Origin: Bryobacterales bacterium KBS 96
Lineage (GTDB): Bacteria; Acidobacteriota; Terriglobia; Bryobacterales; Bryobacteraceae
NCBI GenBank assembly: GCA_000381625.1
Contig: KB906767.1
Coordinates: 3,243,304 to 3,307,303, forward strand
Reading direction: 5' to 3'
Length of the DNA: 64,000 nt
The notes below the pieces were generated by a model that saw nothing but the letters and a program-made list of their open reading frames with translations, ran no database searches and was not told the origin of the DNA. Both the position numbers and the translations under genes were made by a program. How positions within the stretch are numbered: the stretch's first letter is position 1; the number at the start of each line of letters is the position of its first letter. Shown in pieces: positions 8,455 through 17,497 of the stretch.

Positions 8455-8979
8455 TTACTGGTGGTCTTTGTCGTGGTCCTTATTCGGAACCACGGCATTC
8501 TTCACGCCTTTAGCAGCGTTTTCGGCGGCATGAGCCGTGCCTTTGCCCATCTTTGCGGCGCCATGTCCCACGCCCTTGCCGAAGTCCACAGCTCCCGCGC
8601 CGACTTCTCCCTTTTTGACCTCATGCGCCATGCTCTTGCTGCCTTGGCCGATATCCTTGCCACCCTTCCCATAAGAGTTCGTCAAGTTACTGCCGGCCGC
8701 TTTAAATTGGCTTGTCGGCTTTACGTCTTTGACGCCAAGGACACCTAGAGTTTGCGGCCCCAGCCGCCCATCCGCGTTGAGATTCTGTTGTTTCTGAAAA
8801 TCGCGGATCGCGGCCCGCGTCTTCGGCCCGTTGATGCCGTCGGCTGGCCCCGGGTCGAATCCCTTATCTTTTAAGGCCTGCTGCGCTTCTCGGACTGTCG
8901 TGGAATCTTGTGCCGCCAGACTAGCAGGGATAGCAGTCAATCCAACCGCTAGAGCGGTAGTCAACAGAATCTTGTACAT
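8455..8979 (-). CDS. Secreted peptidoglycan-binding-domain protein
   Basis: A 174-residue protein with a cleavable signal peptide (MYKILLTTALAVGLTAIPAS, cleavage near LAA-QD). A peptidoglycan-binding 1 domain follows (~30-85: VREAQQALKDKGFDPGPADG, then GPKTRAAIRDFQKQQNL). The tail is Gly/Lys-rich and low-complexity (~100-174), ending in PNKDHDKDHQ. It has no catalytic domain, so it probably binds the cell wall or acts as an envelope spacer. The ATG at 8979 has AGAGGA upstream; a longer in-frame start at 9003 would only add residues before the signal peptide. Confidence 0.85.
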   Translation of the reverse strand: MYKILLTTALAVGLTAIPASLAAQDSTTVREAQQALKDKGFDPGPADGINGPKTRAAIRDFQKQQNLNADGRLGPQTLGVLGVKDVKPTSQFKAAGSNLTNSYGKGGKDIGQGSKSMAHEVKKGEVGAGAVDFGKGVGHGAAKMGKGTAHAAENAAKGVKNAVVPNKDHDKDHQ

Positions 8980-9376
8980 TGTATGTCCTCTTTGTATAGA
9001 CAAGATAGCGCTTTCGCCAGTTTCGTGCCAACTAATCCGTTGCGGCTTTGCACGCTCGTAACTTTCCCAGTAACTCTGCGAATGGTTTGCTGGAGCATTT
9101 ACGCTTGTTACCGCGACATCGCCTTGCGGACGTTACGGTAACCGCGCACTTGCTTGCGGCGACTCCGTTGCCGTTTTGCGGACACGACAAATAGGGAACA
9201 TGTTCGCCAGAAATTACGTTTTATCAAGATATGAACGCTTGAGGTCTTCACCGCCCAACCGATCTCGCCTGTTTTGAGAGAGATGGCGCCATTAGCAGCC
9301 TTGTCCGGCAGCGCTGGCTCGCCGGCCACAAAAAGTGCTTCCAAACTTCATTGCTGTACCGAATTGGCACAACCCC
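8980..9376. other. Intergenic region with a half-copy of a dispersed repeat
   Basis: This stretch holds no gene I can support. At 9141-9182 it carries one arm of the GC-rich repeat found in fuller form at 36 kb and 59 kb (core CGCGCACTTGCTTGCGGC, then a CTCCGTT-type tail). The rest contains no clear promoter or terminator. Confidence 0.4.
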
Positions 9377-9550
9377 ATGCATCGTAGACCTGAAAAAGAA
9401 CGGCCTCTTCGCCGGAGTGACAAGGACGAATCGCCTTCCGGCGAGTCGCTCTTGCTGCATCTCGACGGCCCGAACGATGACGGCAATGATGAAGCACTCG
9501 ACGCGCTGGCAAAATGCCTGTTCGGCGGCGACGAAGATTTGTCCGAATAG
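9377..9550 (+). CDS. Possible small acidic protein
   Basis: A 57-codon frame, MHRRPEKERPLRRSDKDESP at its start, switches from a basic N-terminus to a very acidic C-terminus (DDGNDEALDALAKCLFGGDE). Third-position GC and codon choice look like neighbouring genes. No ribosome site is evident before the ATG, and a longer start at 9335 is also open. I do not recognise the family. It could equally be a chance frame between two genes. Confidence 0.3.
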   Translation: MHRRPEKERPLRRSDKDESPSGESLLLHLDGPNDDGNDEALDALAKCLFGGDEDLSE

Positions 9551-9617
9551 CCAAGCCCTGGTTTATTGAGATTCCACCGGTCAGGCGGACACCTGCCGCG
9601 TTTATGATTGGAATGCT

Positions 9618-10448
9618 ATGCACATCGATCTTGGCGGAAAATCTGCACTCGTGACGGGAGCCGCGCGGGGAATCGGGCGCGCAATTGCGGAGAGTCTCGC
9701 GGGCGCCGGCGCAAACGTACTATTGGCCGACGTGGACGGCGATGCGCTCGATGAGACTCGTTCAGCCATCGAACATGCCGGTGGCATAGCGGCTACGTTT
9801 GCAGGCGACCTCACGAGAACGGATGCTTCGCAACAATGCATCGAGACACTGCTTCGACGCTACGGATCGATCGATATCGTCGTGAACAACGCGGGCTACA
9901 CGTGGGATAGCGTGATTCAGAAGACGACGGACGAACAATTCCAATCGATGCTCGACATTCACGTGATTGCTCCGTTCCGGCTGTTGCGGGCGGCTTCCGA
10001 ATTTATCCGGTCACAAACGAAGCGCGAGCGAGAAGAAGGCGAGATTGTAACCCGCAAGGTTGTCAATATCACGTCGATTTCAGGAACCGACGGTAATGCG
10101 GGGCAGGCGGGCTATGCCTCGGGTAAAGCCGCAGTCATAGGATTGACGAAGACTCTTGCCAAGGAGTGGGGCCGCTACAACGTGACCGTGAATGCTGTGG
10201 GATTCGGGCTGATCGACACCCGGCTGATCCAGCCGATGGACAATCCGGAAACAGAGATAACTATCGGACACCGGCATGTGCACGTCGGAATGCAGGCGGC
10301 CACGCGCGAAGCGGCCCTGTCACACATCCCTTTGGGCCGGCTCGGCACGCCACAAGATGCCGCGAACGCCGTATTTTTCTTTTGCTCTCCGTTGTCGGAC
10401 TACATCACCGGGGAGGTTCTAATCTGTGGCGGTGGCGTTCACTTTTAA
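9618..10448 (+). CDS. SDR-family oxidoreductase, FabG-like
   Basis: A 276-residue classical SDR with TGAARGIG for cofactor binding, VVNNAG, the catalytic Ser in NITSISG and YASGK for the Tyr-Lys pair. The end, DYITGEVLICGGGVHF, is typical of FabG-like enzymes. A ~25-residue insert before the C-terminal helix (IGHRHVHVGMQAATREAALS) is somewhat longer than in FabG itself. The substrate is unknown; with no acyl-carrier or fab genes nearby, fatty-acid synthesis is not supported. It stands alone on the plus strand and has only a weak purine-rich site upstream. Confidence 0.9.
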   Translation: MHIDLGGKSALVTGAARGIGRAIAESLAGAGANVLLADVDGDALDETRSAIEHAGGIAATFAGDLTRTDASQQCIETLLRRYGSIDIVVNNAGYTWDSVIQKTTDEQFQSMLDIHVIAPFRLLRAASEFIRSQTKREREEGEIVTRKVVNITSISGTDGNAGQAGYASGKAAVIGLTKTLAKEWGRYNVTVNAVGFGLIDTRLIQPMDNPETEITIGHRHVHVGMQAATREAALSHIPLGRLGTPQDAANAVFFFCSPLSDYITGEVLICGGGVHF

Positions 10449-10508
10449 AACCGGCCGTGGCATTGCCCATCGGCGCGGGGGAAACGCCAAAGTCGCCGCG
10501 GTCCGTTT

Positions 10509-10679
10509 CTAAGCGGTCCCTCCGAGCGGAGTTTGCCATCGAAACAGTAAAAAGTGTCGGCCGCACAGAGTGCATCGATAGGGCAGAAGGAGCCAGTGGA
10601 GAGCTCGCTCCATGGCATTCCGGACCCCTACGCTTCTAAACTCGACAGATCTGCAATGTGGACAGCGTGTTGAGAACAT
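10509..10679 (-). CDS. Small zinc-ribbon protein
   Basis: A 56-residue protein with two Cys pairs, CPHC near residue 6 and CTLCGRHF near residue 37, spaced as in a treble-clef or zinc-ribbon fold. Between them is the hydrophobic, aromatic segment RALHWLLLPY. The ATG at 10679 is preferred because it lies just before the first Cys pair. It is last in a minus-strand series of small genes downstream of groESL, but spacing (116 bases) does not prove one transcript. The function is unknown; such short ribbons can bind nucleic acid or act as metal sites. Confidence 0.6.
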   Translation of the reverse strand: MFSTRCPHCRSVEFRSVGVRNAMERALHWLLLPYRCTLCGRHFLLFRWQTPLGGTA

Positions 10680-10795
10680 GGCTAATCTACACCTCGATTC
10701 ATTCCCCCGCACGTCAACTTTGCCGGACTACATGCCGCCGGGGAAAAGGGCGGCTTCGGAATGACGGCCTGACGCTGTATCGGCTCCGGAGAACT

Positions 10796-11146
10796 CTAGG
10801 ATTGCTGTGGAGCCCGCCAGCCGCTTCCGGTCTGGTTGGTGGGAGGCCGGCGCGTCGACTTCCTTTTCTGTGCCGCTGCATCACGCGCCGCGGTACAGGT
10901 ACGTGCGTGCAGACACATCTCCTCTTCAGTAAAGGTCAGTGTAGATGCCTGCTCGCCTTCACCGCTCCGCTCCAGAAGTCCCCGGCACAACAGCGGGAGT
11001 TCCTGTACTCGGATGCCATATTTCCGTGTAAGAGCAAGGTCTGCTCTGACGGTGTACTCGTTCCGAGTTCGATCCGCCGCAGTGCCCTCAAATGCAAACA
11101 CGCGGAATCCAGTGTCTTGCTTGAATCCTATAAGAGTGAACTGCAT
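10796..11146 (-). CDS. Hypothetical protein
   Basis: A 116-residue soluble protein of unknown family. The first ~55 residues (MQFTLIGFKQDTGFRVFAFE, then RADLALTRKYGIRVQELPLL) look like a compact alpha/beta domain. The C-terminus is basic and probably disordered (AAQKRKSTRRPPTNQTGSG). A good ribosome site, AAGGAG, lies 8 bases before the ATG, which supports a real gene. It lies about 100 bases after the next small gene on the same strand. Confidence 0.6.
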   Translation of the reverse strand: MQFTLIGFKQDTGFRVFAFEGTAADRTRNEYTVRADLALTRKYGIRVQELPLLCRGLLERSGEGEQASTLTFTEEEMCLHARTCTAARDAAAQKRKSTRRPPTNQTGSGWRAPQQS

Positions 11147-11247
11147 CTCTAATGCTCCTTACGGTAATTCCGTTCCCGCTCGCTCGTCCTTTCGCTGTCA
11201 ATCATGGCCGTGCACCACGACGAATGCCGGTAAAGCCACTCGAAGAG

Positions 11248-11469
11248 CTATGCCGTTATTCTCGGAACTGCGGCTCGCTTGGCAGCGTTCGGGTCGACCA
11301 TCAGTTTGAGGCGGCCAACTAGCGCCTTTCCAAGCTTCACTTCCTCGGAGTTGGATCTGTGGCCAGGCATTTTCGGGTCGATGAACTCCCGGCGGAATAG
11401 CTGGTCCGACGCCAGAGAGGCCAACAGCTCCAGTTCCTCAATTGTGAGCTTCAGAGTGATGAGTGTCAT
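11248..11469 (-). CDS. Hypothetical small protein downstream of groEL
   Basis: A 73-residue, mostly helical protein (MTLITLKLTIEELELLASLA near the start, KLGKALVGRLKLM later). The ATG has GAGGAT upstream at a good distance. It lies 85 bases beyond the groEL stop on the same strand, with a strong hairpin between, so it may be read through from groESL at a reduced level. The family is not recognised. Confidence 0.6.
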   Translation of the reverse strand: MTLITLKLTIEELELLASLASDQLFRREFIDPKMPGHRSNSEEVKLGKALVGRLKLMVDPNAAKRAAVPRITA

Positions 11470-11488
11470 CCTAATCCTCGGTATTCTT

Positions 11489-11513
11489 CGCGGAGGGCCA
11501 TTCCCCCTCCGCG
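11489..11513 (-). terminator. Strong hairpin after groEL
   Basis: Perfect 9-base arms (CGCGGAGGG / CCCTCCGCG) enclose a 7-base loop 42 bases beyond the groEL stop. No T-run follows on the minus strand, so it may be a partial terminator or an mRNA-stabilising 3' structure that separates groEL from the small genes downstream. Confidence 0.55.
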
Positions 11514-11554
11514 ATTAGTGATTGATTCTCCGCCCCTAGAATGAAAAGCAGAGC

Positions 11555-13162
<1,608 letters not shown>

Positions 13163-13480
13163 TTAACTGGCTTTCCCGGCGGGTTTGGCAGCCGGATCCA
13201 GAACACCAAGGACGTCGTCCTCGCGCATGACTAGGTATTCACTGCCATCCAATTTGGTGTCGCTGCCCGAGTACTTCGCAAAGAGGATGCGGTCGCCGAC
13301 TTTGACGTCAAGAGCGGCGAGCGTGCCGTCCTCAAGCCTCTTGCCACGGCCGATGGCAATGACTTCACCCTGTTGCGGTTTCTCCTTGGCCGAATCGGGA
13401 ATGATGATGCCGTTGCGCGTGGTTTCTTGTTCCTCGATCCGCTTCACCAGGATGCGGTCGTATAGGGGTCGAATGTTCAT
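13163..13480 (-). CDS. groES: Co-chaperonin GroES (10 kDa)
   Basis: A 105-residue GroES lid protein. [20 protein letters not shown] is the family start, the mobile-loop region is near residues 16-30 ([20 protein letters not shown]), and the C-terminal beta region contains [12 protein letters not shown]. The tail [11 protein letters not shown] extends it about 8 residues past the usual length. It is the first gene of groES-groEL and has a well-formed promoter 55-83 bases upstream. Confidence 0.98.
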   Translation of the reverse strand: MNIRPLYDRILVKRIEEQETTRNGIIIPDSAKEKPQQGEVIAIGRGKRLEDGTLAALDVKVGDRILFAKYSGSDTKLDGSEYLVMREDDVLGVLDPAAKPAGKAS

Positions 13481-13528
13481 AATGTTGTAGTCGGTTCAGA
13501 TAATCTGCAAGTGGAAGCAGCCCACCTA

Positions 13529-13563
13529 TTAACCAATATAGGTTAAGTTGCTTTACTTGTCAA
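13529..13563 (-). promoter_or_regulatory. groESL sigma-70 promoter with operator over the -10 box
   Basis: On the minus strand, TTGACA (13558-13563) is followed after exactly 17 bases by TATATT (13535-13540), an almost ideal housekeeping promoter. The -10 box is flanked by perfect arms, TTAACC-TATATT-GGTTAA (13529-13546), so the spacer of the inverted repeat is the -10 hexamer itself. No CIRCE element is seen. A repressor here would block polymerase directly; the divergent XRE-like gene is the natural candidate (inference). Confidence 0.75.
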
Positions 13564-13633
13564 GGCGCGCATGCCTATACTGGAGCACATCTCTTTACCT
13601 ATGAGAGTTAATTTAAGCAGATAGGGGGTCTCC

Positions 13634-14515
13634 GTGGACGTTCCTCTAGTAATCAGGCAGCGCCTTAAGGAACTGGATCTCGACCAAAAGGACTTGGCGG
13701 CGGCGGCCCAAGTCACCGAATCCTATATTTCACAATTGCTGGCCCGGAAGAAGGCTCCACCCGCACCCAGCCGTACCGATATTTACGAAAAGATAGGCAA
13801 CTTCTTAAGGCTCCCGGAGGGAGAGCTTTCAAAACTAGCCGAGCTTCAGCGTCAGGAAAACCTAAAGAAGAAAGTGGCGGAACCGGCGCGTCCTCTATTC
13901 AAAGAATGTCGAGAGTTGATTCTCCGCAAATGCGAATCGGAGAGAAAAAACGAAATAGGCAGGATTTTCGACAAGGAGCCCTTCGGAGAGCTTGAGCGCT
14001 TAGTAACACAGAAGCTTTTAGATGTCGCAAAGAGAGTGGCCAAAGAGGAATTGGAAAGCGAAGAGTGGCTCCGGCTGATGGCCCAACTCAGTGATCGGAG
14101 CTATGAGCAGATGCGGGTCGCCATCCTCGAATTTCTCGATACCGATGTCTTCAATATCTCCGTAGAAAATTGTGTTGCGTTCCTCGATCCGCTGATTGAG
14201 TCCTGGGACATTGATCTCAAGACCTTTGGCATGGAAATCGTGCTAAACCGCCGGCTCACCGTTGGCCGCCCGAAGCGATTTGAATTCGTTGAAAGGGAAC
14301 CCGAGCAACACTTTGGAATAGAGCCAGGGCTGGAAGAATTTCTTAGGGATACGTCACTGAGCAGCGATGTCACAGAAGAGGAAATCGAGTTCCTACAGAG
14401 ACTGAAGTTCAGAGAAAAGCATCCTGCCCCGATCTATTACTACCGGGAGTTGCAGAATCTGAGAGATCCTCTGCATTTCCGTCCTTCAGCGCCAGCGCCA
14501 AGAGAGTCAGATTAA
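13634..14515 (+). CDS. HTH (XRE-like) regulator divergent from groESL
   Basis: A 293-residue protein with an N-terminal helix-turn-helix (~residues 6-65; QKDLAAAAQVTESYISQLLA is the core) and a ~220-residue C-terminal region rich in charged and hydrophobic residues, possibly a sensor or oligomerisation domain. It starts at GTG 13634 with AGGGGG upstream. The codon use is more AT-rich than that of its neighbours, which may mean recent transfer. It is transcribed away from groES; the shared spacer holds the operator on the groESL -10 box and a TATACT at 13576 that could serve this gene. A chaperonin-controlling role is an inference from position. Confidence 0.8.
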   Translation: MDVPLVIRQRLKELDLDQKDLAAAAQVTESYISQLLARKKAPPAPSRTDIYEKIGNFLRLPEGELSKLAELQRQENLKKKVAEPARPLFKECRELILRKCESERKNEIGRIFDKEPFGELERLVTQKLLDVAKRVAKEELESEEWLRLMAQLSDRSYEQMRVAILEFLDTDVFNISVENCVAFLDPLIESWDIDLKTFGMEIVLNRRLTVGRPKRFEFVEREPEQHFGIEPGLEEFLRDTSLSSDVTEEEIEFLQRLKFREKHPAPIYYYRELQNLRDPLHFRPSAPAPRESD

Positions 14516-14588
14516 TTGCCGCGCCCTCGGCTCAACGATTTTGATCGCCTTCAGCGCGCGATTCGTTCATCAACTACATTCCGGTGCG

Positions 14589-15164
14589 TCAAATTCCGGC
14601 CGCGGGTAGAGAAACACGGTGTAATATCCCGGTGCGGCGCAATTTGTGGCGCGCGGCGAGCGCATTCAGATCCGTGATGTCGAGCGACTCGGGCCCATCG
14701 TTGTCCTCGCTGCACATCACGGAGTTGGCGCGTGGATTGTGCTGGAGGCCAAGCAGGTGGCCAATTTCATGCACCGCTCCGTGATACATCTCCTTCTTCG
14801 TTAAAGGCGCTCGGGGATCGAATGCCACCCAGCCCTGGAAATCTTTCGCCCACGGCAACTGCGCCTTGCCAAATGAGCCGTCGCTAAAGAGATCGGGAGT
14901 GCCGTCGATTAGCTGGATCGCGCATCCCGTCGTGTTGTCTTCATGCCAGGTCATATCCAGTACGCCGCTCCAGAAATCGAGCGCCCGCTCAAATTCGGCC
15001 CCGAGGACCGGGTTGGCGGTCGAGATGCGTACTCCCAGATCCATGTGACCTTGCTGGAATAGCGTTGAACTCCGGCGACAGGGTTCGAACTGATCAACCC
15101 GGCCGGGTTGTTGGCCTGCTGTGAGCATGGCGCTTTCAAGCAGCAGGAGAACGATGAAAACCAA
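14589..15164 (-). CDS. Secreted matrixin-like zinc metalloprotease
   Basis: A 191-residue protein with the full metzincin zinc motif HEIGHLLGLQH (His132, Glu133, His136, Gly139, His142) and the Met-turn ANSVM (Met150) 8 residues later. This is the matrixin/astacin-like arrangement for extracellular peptide hydrolysis. The N-terminus VFIVLLLLESAML is hydrophobic and probably a short signal peptide or membrane anchor. The start (TTG at 15164) is uncertain because no ribosome site is obvious. The gene stands alone on the minus strand, 125 bases beyond the VWFA gene stop. Confidence 0.85.
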   Translation of the reverse strand: MVFIVLLLLESAMLTAGQQPGRVDQFEPCRRSSTLFQQGHMDLGVRISTANPVLGAEFERALDFWSGVLDMTWHEDNTTGCAIQLIDGTPDLFSDGSFGKAQLPWAKDFQGWVAFDPRAPLTKKEMYHGAVHEIGHLLGLQHNPRANSVMCSEDNDGPESLDITDLNALAARHKLRRTGILHRVSLPAAGI

Positions 15165-15249
15165 AGAGGAGGAGAGAAATCCCTGGTTTCAGTGTACAGC
15201 GGCGAAGCCCGTGTAGCCACCCAGATCGTTCTCGCAGATTCTGGCCGTC

Positions 15250-15274
15250 CCGAAGAAAACAGCGATTTCTTCGG
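15250..15274 (-). terminator. Hairpin closing the VWFA/TonB/GH57 gene run
   Basis: Perfect 9-base arms (CCGAAGAAA / TTTCTTCGG) with a 7-base loop lie 16 bases past the VWFA stop. This is the right place for a terminator of the whole minus-strand run, although no clear T-run follows. Confidence 0.55.
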
Positions 15275-15289
15275 AACGCCGTGCTAAAG

Positions 15290-17497
15290 CTAAGGCGAGG
15301 GCGGCCGCAGTTCAAAATTATTTCGGCCAAATGCCGTCAAATTCCCACCGTCCTCCACTACCACAGCTTGCACTGTATAGCCGCCTATGGGCAGCTTATC
15401 CAATGGAACAGTGATCCGGAAGGACACTGTGCGGGTATTTTCATTCACAGCGGCGGGCGCGACCAAAGAAGTTTCATCACCACGCCGGCCCCCATGAAAG
15501 AAGACCAGTCCCGCGCGCATGGTCGAGCCCTCGACTTTAGCGGGCAGGTAAGCCTGGAAAAACACATAGAGCTGCTGCCGTGTCGTGAAAACACGCGTCA
15601 CGCTGGGAACGATGCGCTCGCCGGAAAATTCCAGCGGAGAAGATTTGAGCCTTACCTCGCGTCCAAGAGTCCTTTTCGAGACCTCCGGCGTTTTCTGGAC
15701 TGCTTCGATTTGGCCGGATAAGAGCATCGGACTAAGCTCGAGCGCTTGAGGCTGCGACACGGGCAGGTTCAGGTCTTCCTCAAAGGACCCAATACGGCCC
15801 GATTCGTTTTCGCGCGCCAGGAATTTCAATTTATAATTGCCGGGGCCGAGCACGACGCCTCCTTGATAGACCAGCGACTGCTTCCGCAACTCGCTGAACC
15901 GATCGGCGCCGAGCGTCACCGTAATCTGATCGCGGAGAGCCGAGACCAGCTTATTGCTGGCCGCATCTCGAACCTCCGCGGCGAAGTCGAAAACCGCCTG
16001 ATGGCGTCCACGTTTTTGAGCCCATTGCAATGCGCTGGAAGGTAACTTGGCTGTTATAGGAACGAATATGTCCTTGTTGCTGAGCCGGAAGTAGGATGTT
16101 TCGAGGGCCACAGGCAGTTCCACCCGTGGCGCATCGTCGCGTAGCGCATCCATGAGTTCGCGCTCACGGTCTTCGACTTTGGCCAGAGAGGAATCGCGCG
16201 GTGCGTAATAGCCAGGGCGCGATATGACGCGGGCTCCAGGTACGTTTACCTTTACCTTCACGCGGCGCCAGGCTCCGTTCATGCGAGTGTCGGCGCTGTA
16301 GTAACCGATGAGGTAATAGCCGGGAGAATCGGATTGAATCCGTTTAAAGACATTCGAGAAATCGCCGAGGTCAAAGAATGATCGCCCGCCGGTATCGGCC
16401 GCAAGAGTGGAAAGTGTCTCGCGCGAGTTGTGCCGGGAAGCGCTCTCGTGAAACACTTCGGAACCGCTGAAGATGGCGCGGCTGGCTTGGTGGGCGATTG
16501 TGGGCTTTCCCCCGCCAATGAACATTGCGGAGCCCGCGGACGATCCCACCCGCGCCTCACCACCCGGAGGCATGGCGAAGAGACCTCGCGCGTCCACCGT
16601 GTAGAAAGATACGTTAGCGCGGTTCGCGGCGTCGGTGGTCGCAAGAAGCTGCGCACGGTTCTCTTCTCCGGTTTGCGTGATGCCGCCGGTGAACTGGACT
16701 ACGGATTTCCGTCCCGGGATGTCGCGGAGTAATACCGAGAGCGATTGCAGCGCGGCAAGTTTCCGATCCGTGTTGAAGATATTAAATTCGGTTTCGTCCG
16801 CCGTGAATGCCGCGCCGGTATCTTCGCTGGTTGTATCTTCACCAGGCTGGGCTACGGCGTCGGCCATGTCGGCAAGGTTTGCATCTTTACCGGCGCGCAG
16901 CTTCTGGATTGTGCGCATCAGCACGTCGCGATCGTTGGTGAAGTGAACCGGCACCCTGAGTTGATTGCCGAAAACGGCCAATGCAACGAGGTCCGCCGGC
17001 GACATTTGTTCGCGGACGTAGAGTTCCGCGCCTTCTTGCGCGCGGAGGAGATCGTCGGGATGCAAGGCCGTCAGATCGAAGAAGATGACGATGAGCCGAT
17101 GGTCGCGCACGGCTGCGCGGATGGTCTCCGGTGTTGGCGCCGGAACTGTGCCCATCGGCACGACAATCGGTTGGGCGTGTTGAACATCGGCCTTCTCTAT
17201 AGCTTCGATGTTGTTGTAGTCGAGTGACGAAATCTTCTGCGGATTACCGTCCTCGGTCAGCGAAAATTGTTCCGGTTTCAGGCCAAGGATGGGCTTGCCT
17301 GATTTTCCGGTGACTCTCGCGTCGATTAACACCAGATCTACAGACGAGCGGATGGTGACTGCTCCGGAATCGTCCTGTCCACCCGGGCCGCTGGGCGGAT
17401 TGCGTTCCTTGCTTACCTTTTGCCCCTGGTCCTGTGGGGCGGCCCCGGCCGGAATCAGCATCGAAACCGCGGCGAGTACTGCAATTATGCGGCGCAT
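15290..17497 (-). CDS. Secreted VWFA-domain protein of acidobacterial type
   Basis: A 735-residue protein with a signal peptide (MRRIIAVLAAVSMLIPAGAA). A short domain with SVDLVLIDARVTGKSGKPIL and QFSLTEDGNPQKI precedes a von Willebrand factor A-like domain (~130-400: LIVIFFDLTALHPDDLLRAQ, then VLLRDIPGRKSVVQFTGG). This matches the acidobacterial VWFA-related family (TIGR03436 type). The usual MIDAS DxSxS is changed to DLTAL, so metal binding is doubtful. The rest (~430-735) is beta-rich. The ATG overlaps the TonB-receptor stop by one base (TAATG), so the two are coupled and may work together at the cell surface. Confidence 0.88.
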   Translation of the reverse strand: MRRIIAVLAAVSMLIPAGAAPQDQGQKVSKERNPPSGPGGQDDSGAVTIRSSVDLVLIDARVTGKSGKPILGLKPEQFSLTEDGNPQKISSLDYNNIEAIEKADVQHAQPIVVPMGTVPAPTPETIRAAVRDHRLIVIFFDLTALHPDDLLRAQEGAELYVREQMSPADLVALAVFGNQLRVPVHFTNDRDVLMRTIQKLRAGKDANLADMADAVAQPGEDTTSEDTGAAFTADETEFNIFNTDRKLAALQSLSVLLRDIPGRKSVVQFTGGITQTGEENRAQLLATTDAANRANVSFYTVDARGLFAMPPGGEARVGSSAGSAMFIGGGKPTIAHQASRAIFSGSEVFHESASRHNSRETLSTLAADTGGRSFFDLGDFSNVFKRIQSDSPGYYLIGYYSADTRMNGAWRRVKVKVNVPGARVISRPGYYAPRDSSLAKVEDRERELMDALRDDAPRVELPVALETSYFRLSNKDIFVPITAKLPSSALQWAQKRGRHQAVFDFAAEVRDAASNKLVSALRDQITVTLGADRFSELRKQSLVYQGGVVLGPGNYKLKFLARENESGRIGSFEEDLNLPVSQPQALELSPMLLSGQIEAVQKTPEVSKRTLGREVRLKSSPLEFSGERIVPSVTRVFTTRQQLYVFFQAYLPAKVEGSTMRAGLVFFHGGRRGDETSLVAPAAVNENTRTVSFRITVPLDKLPIGGYTVQAVVVEDGGNLTAFGRNNFELRPPSP

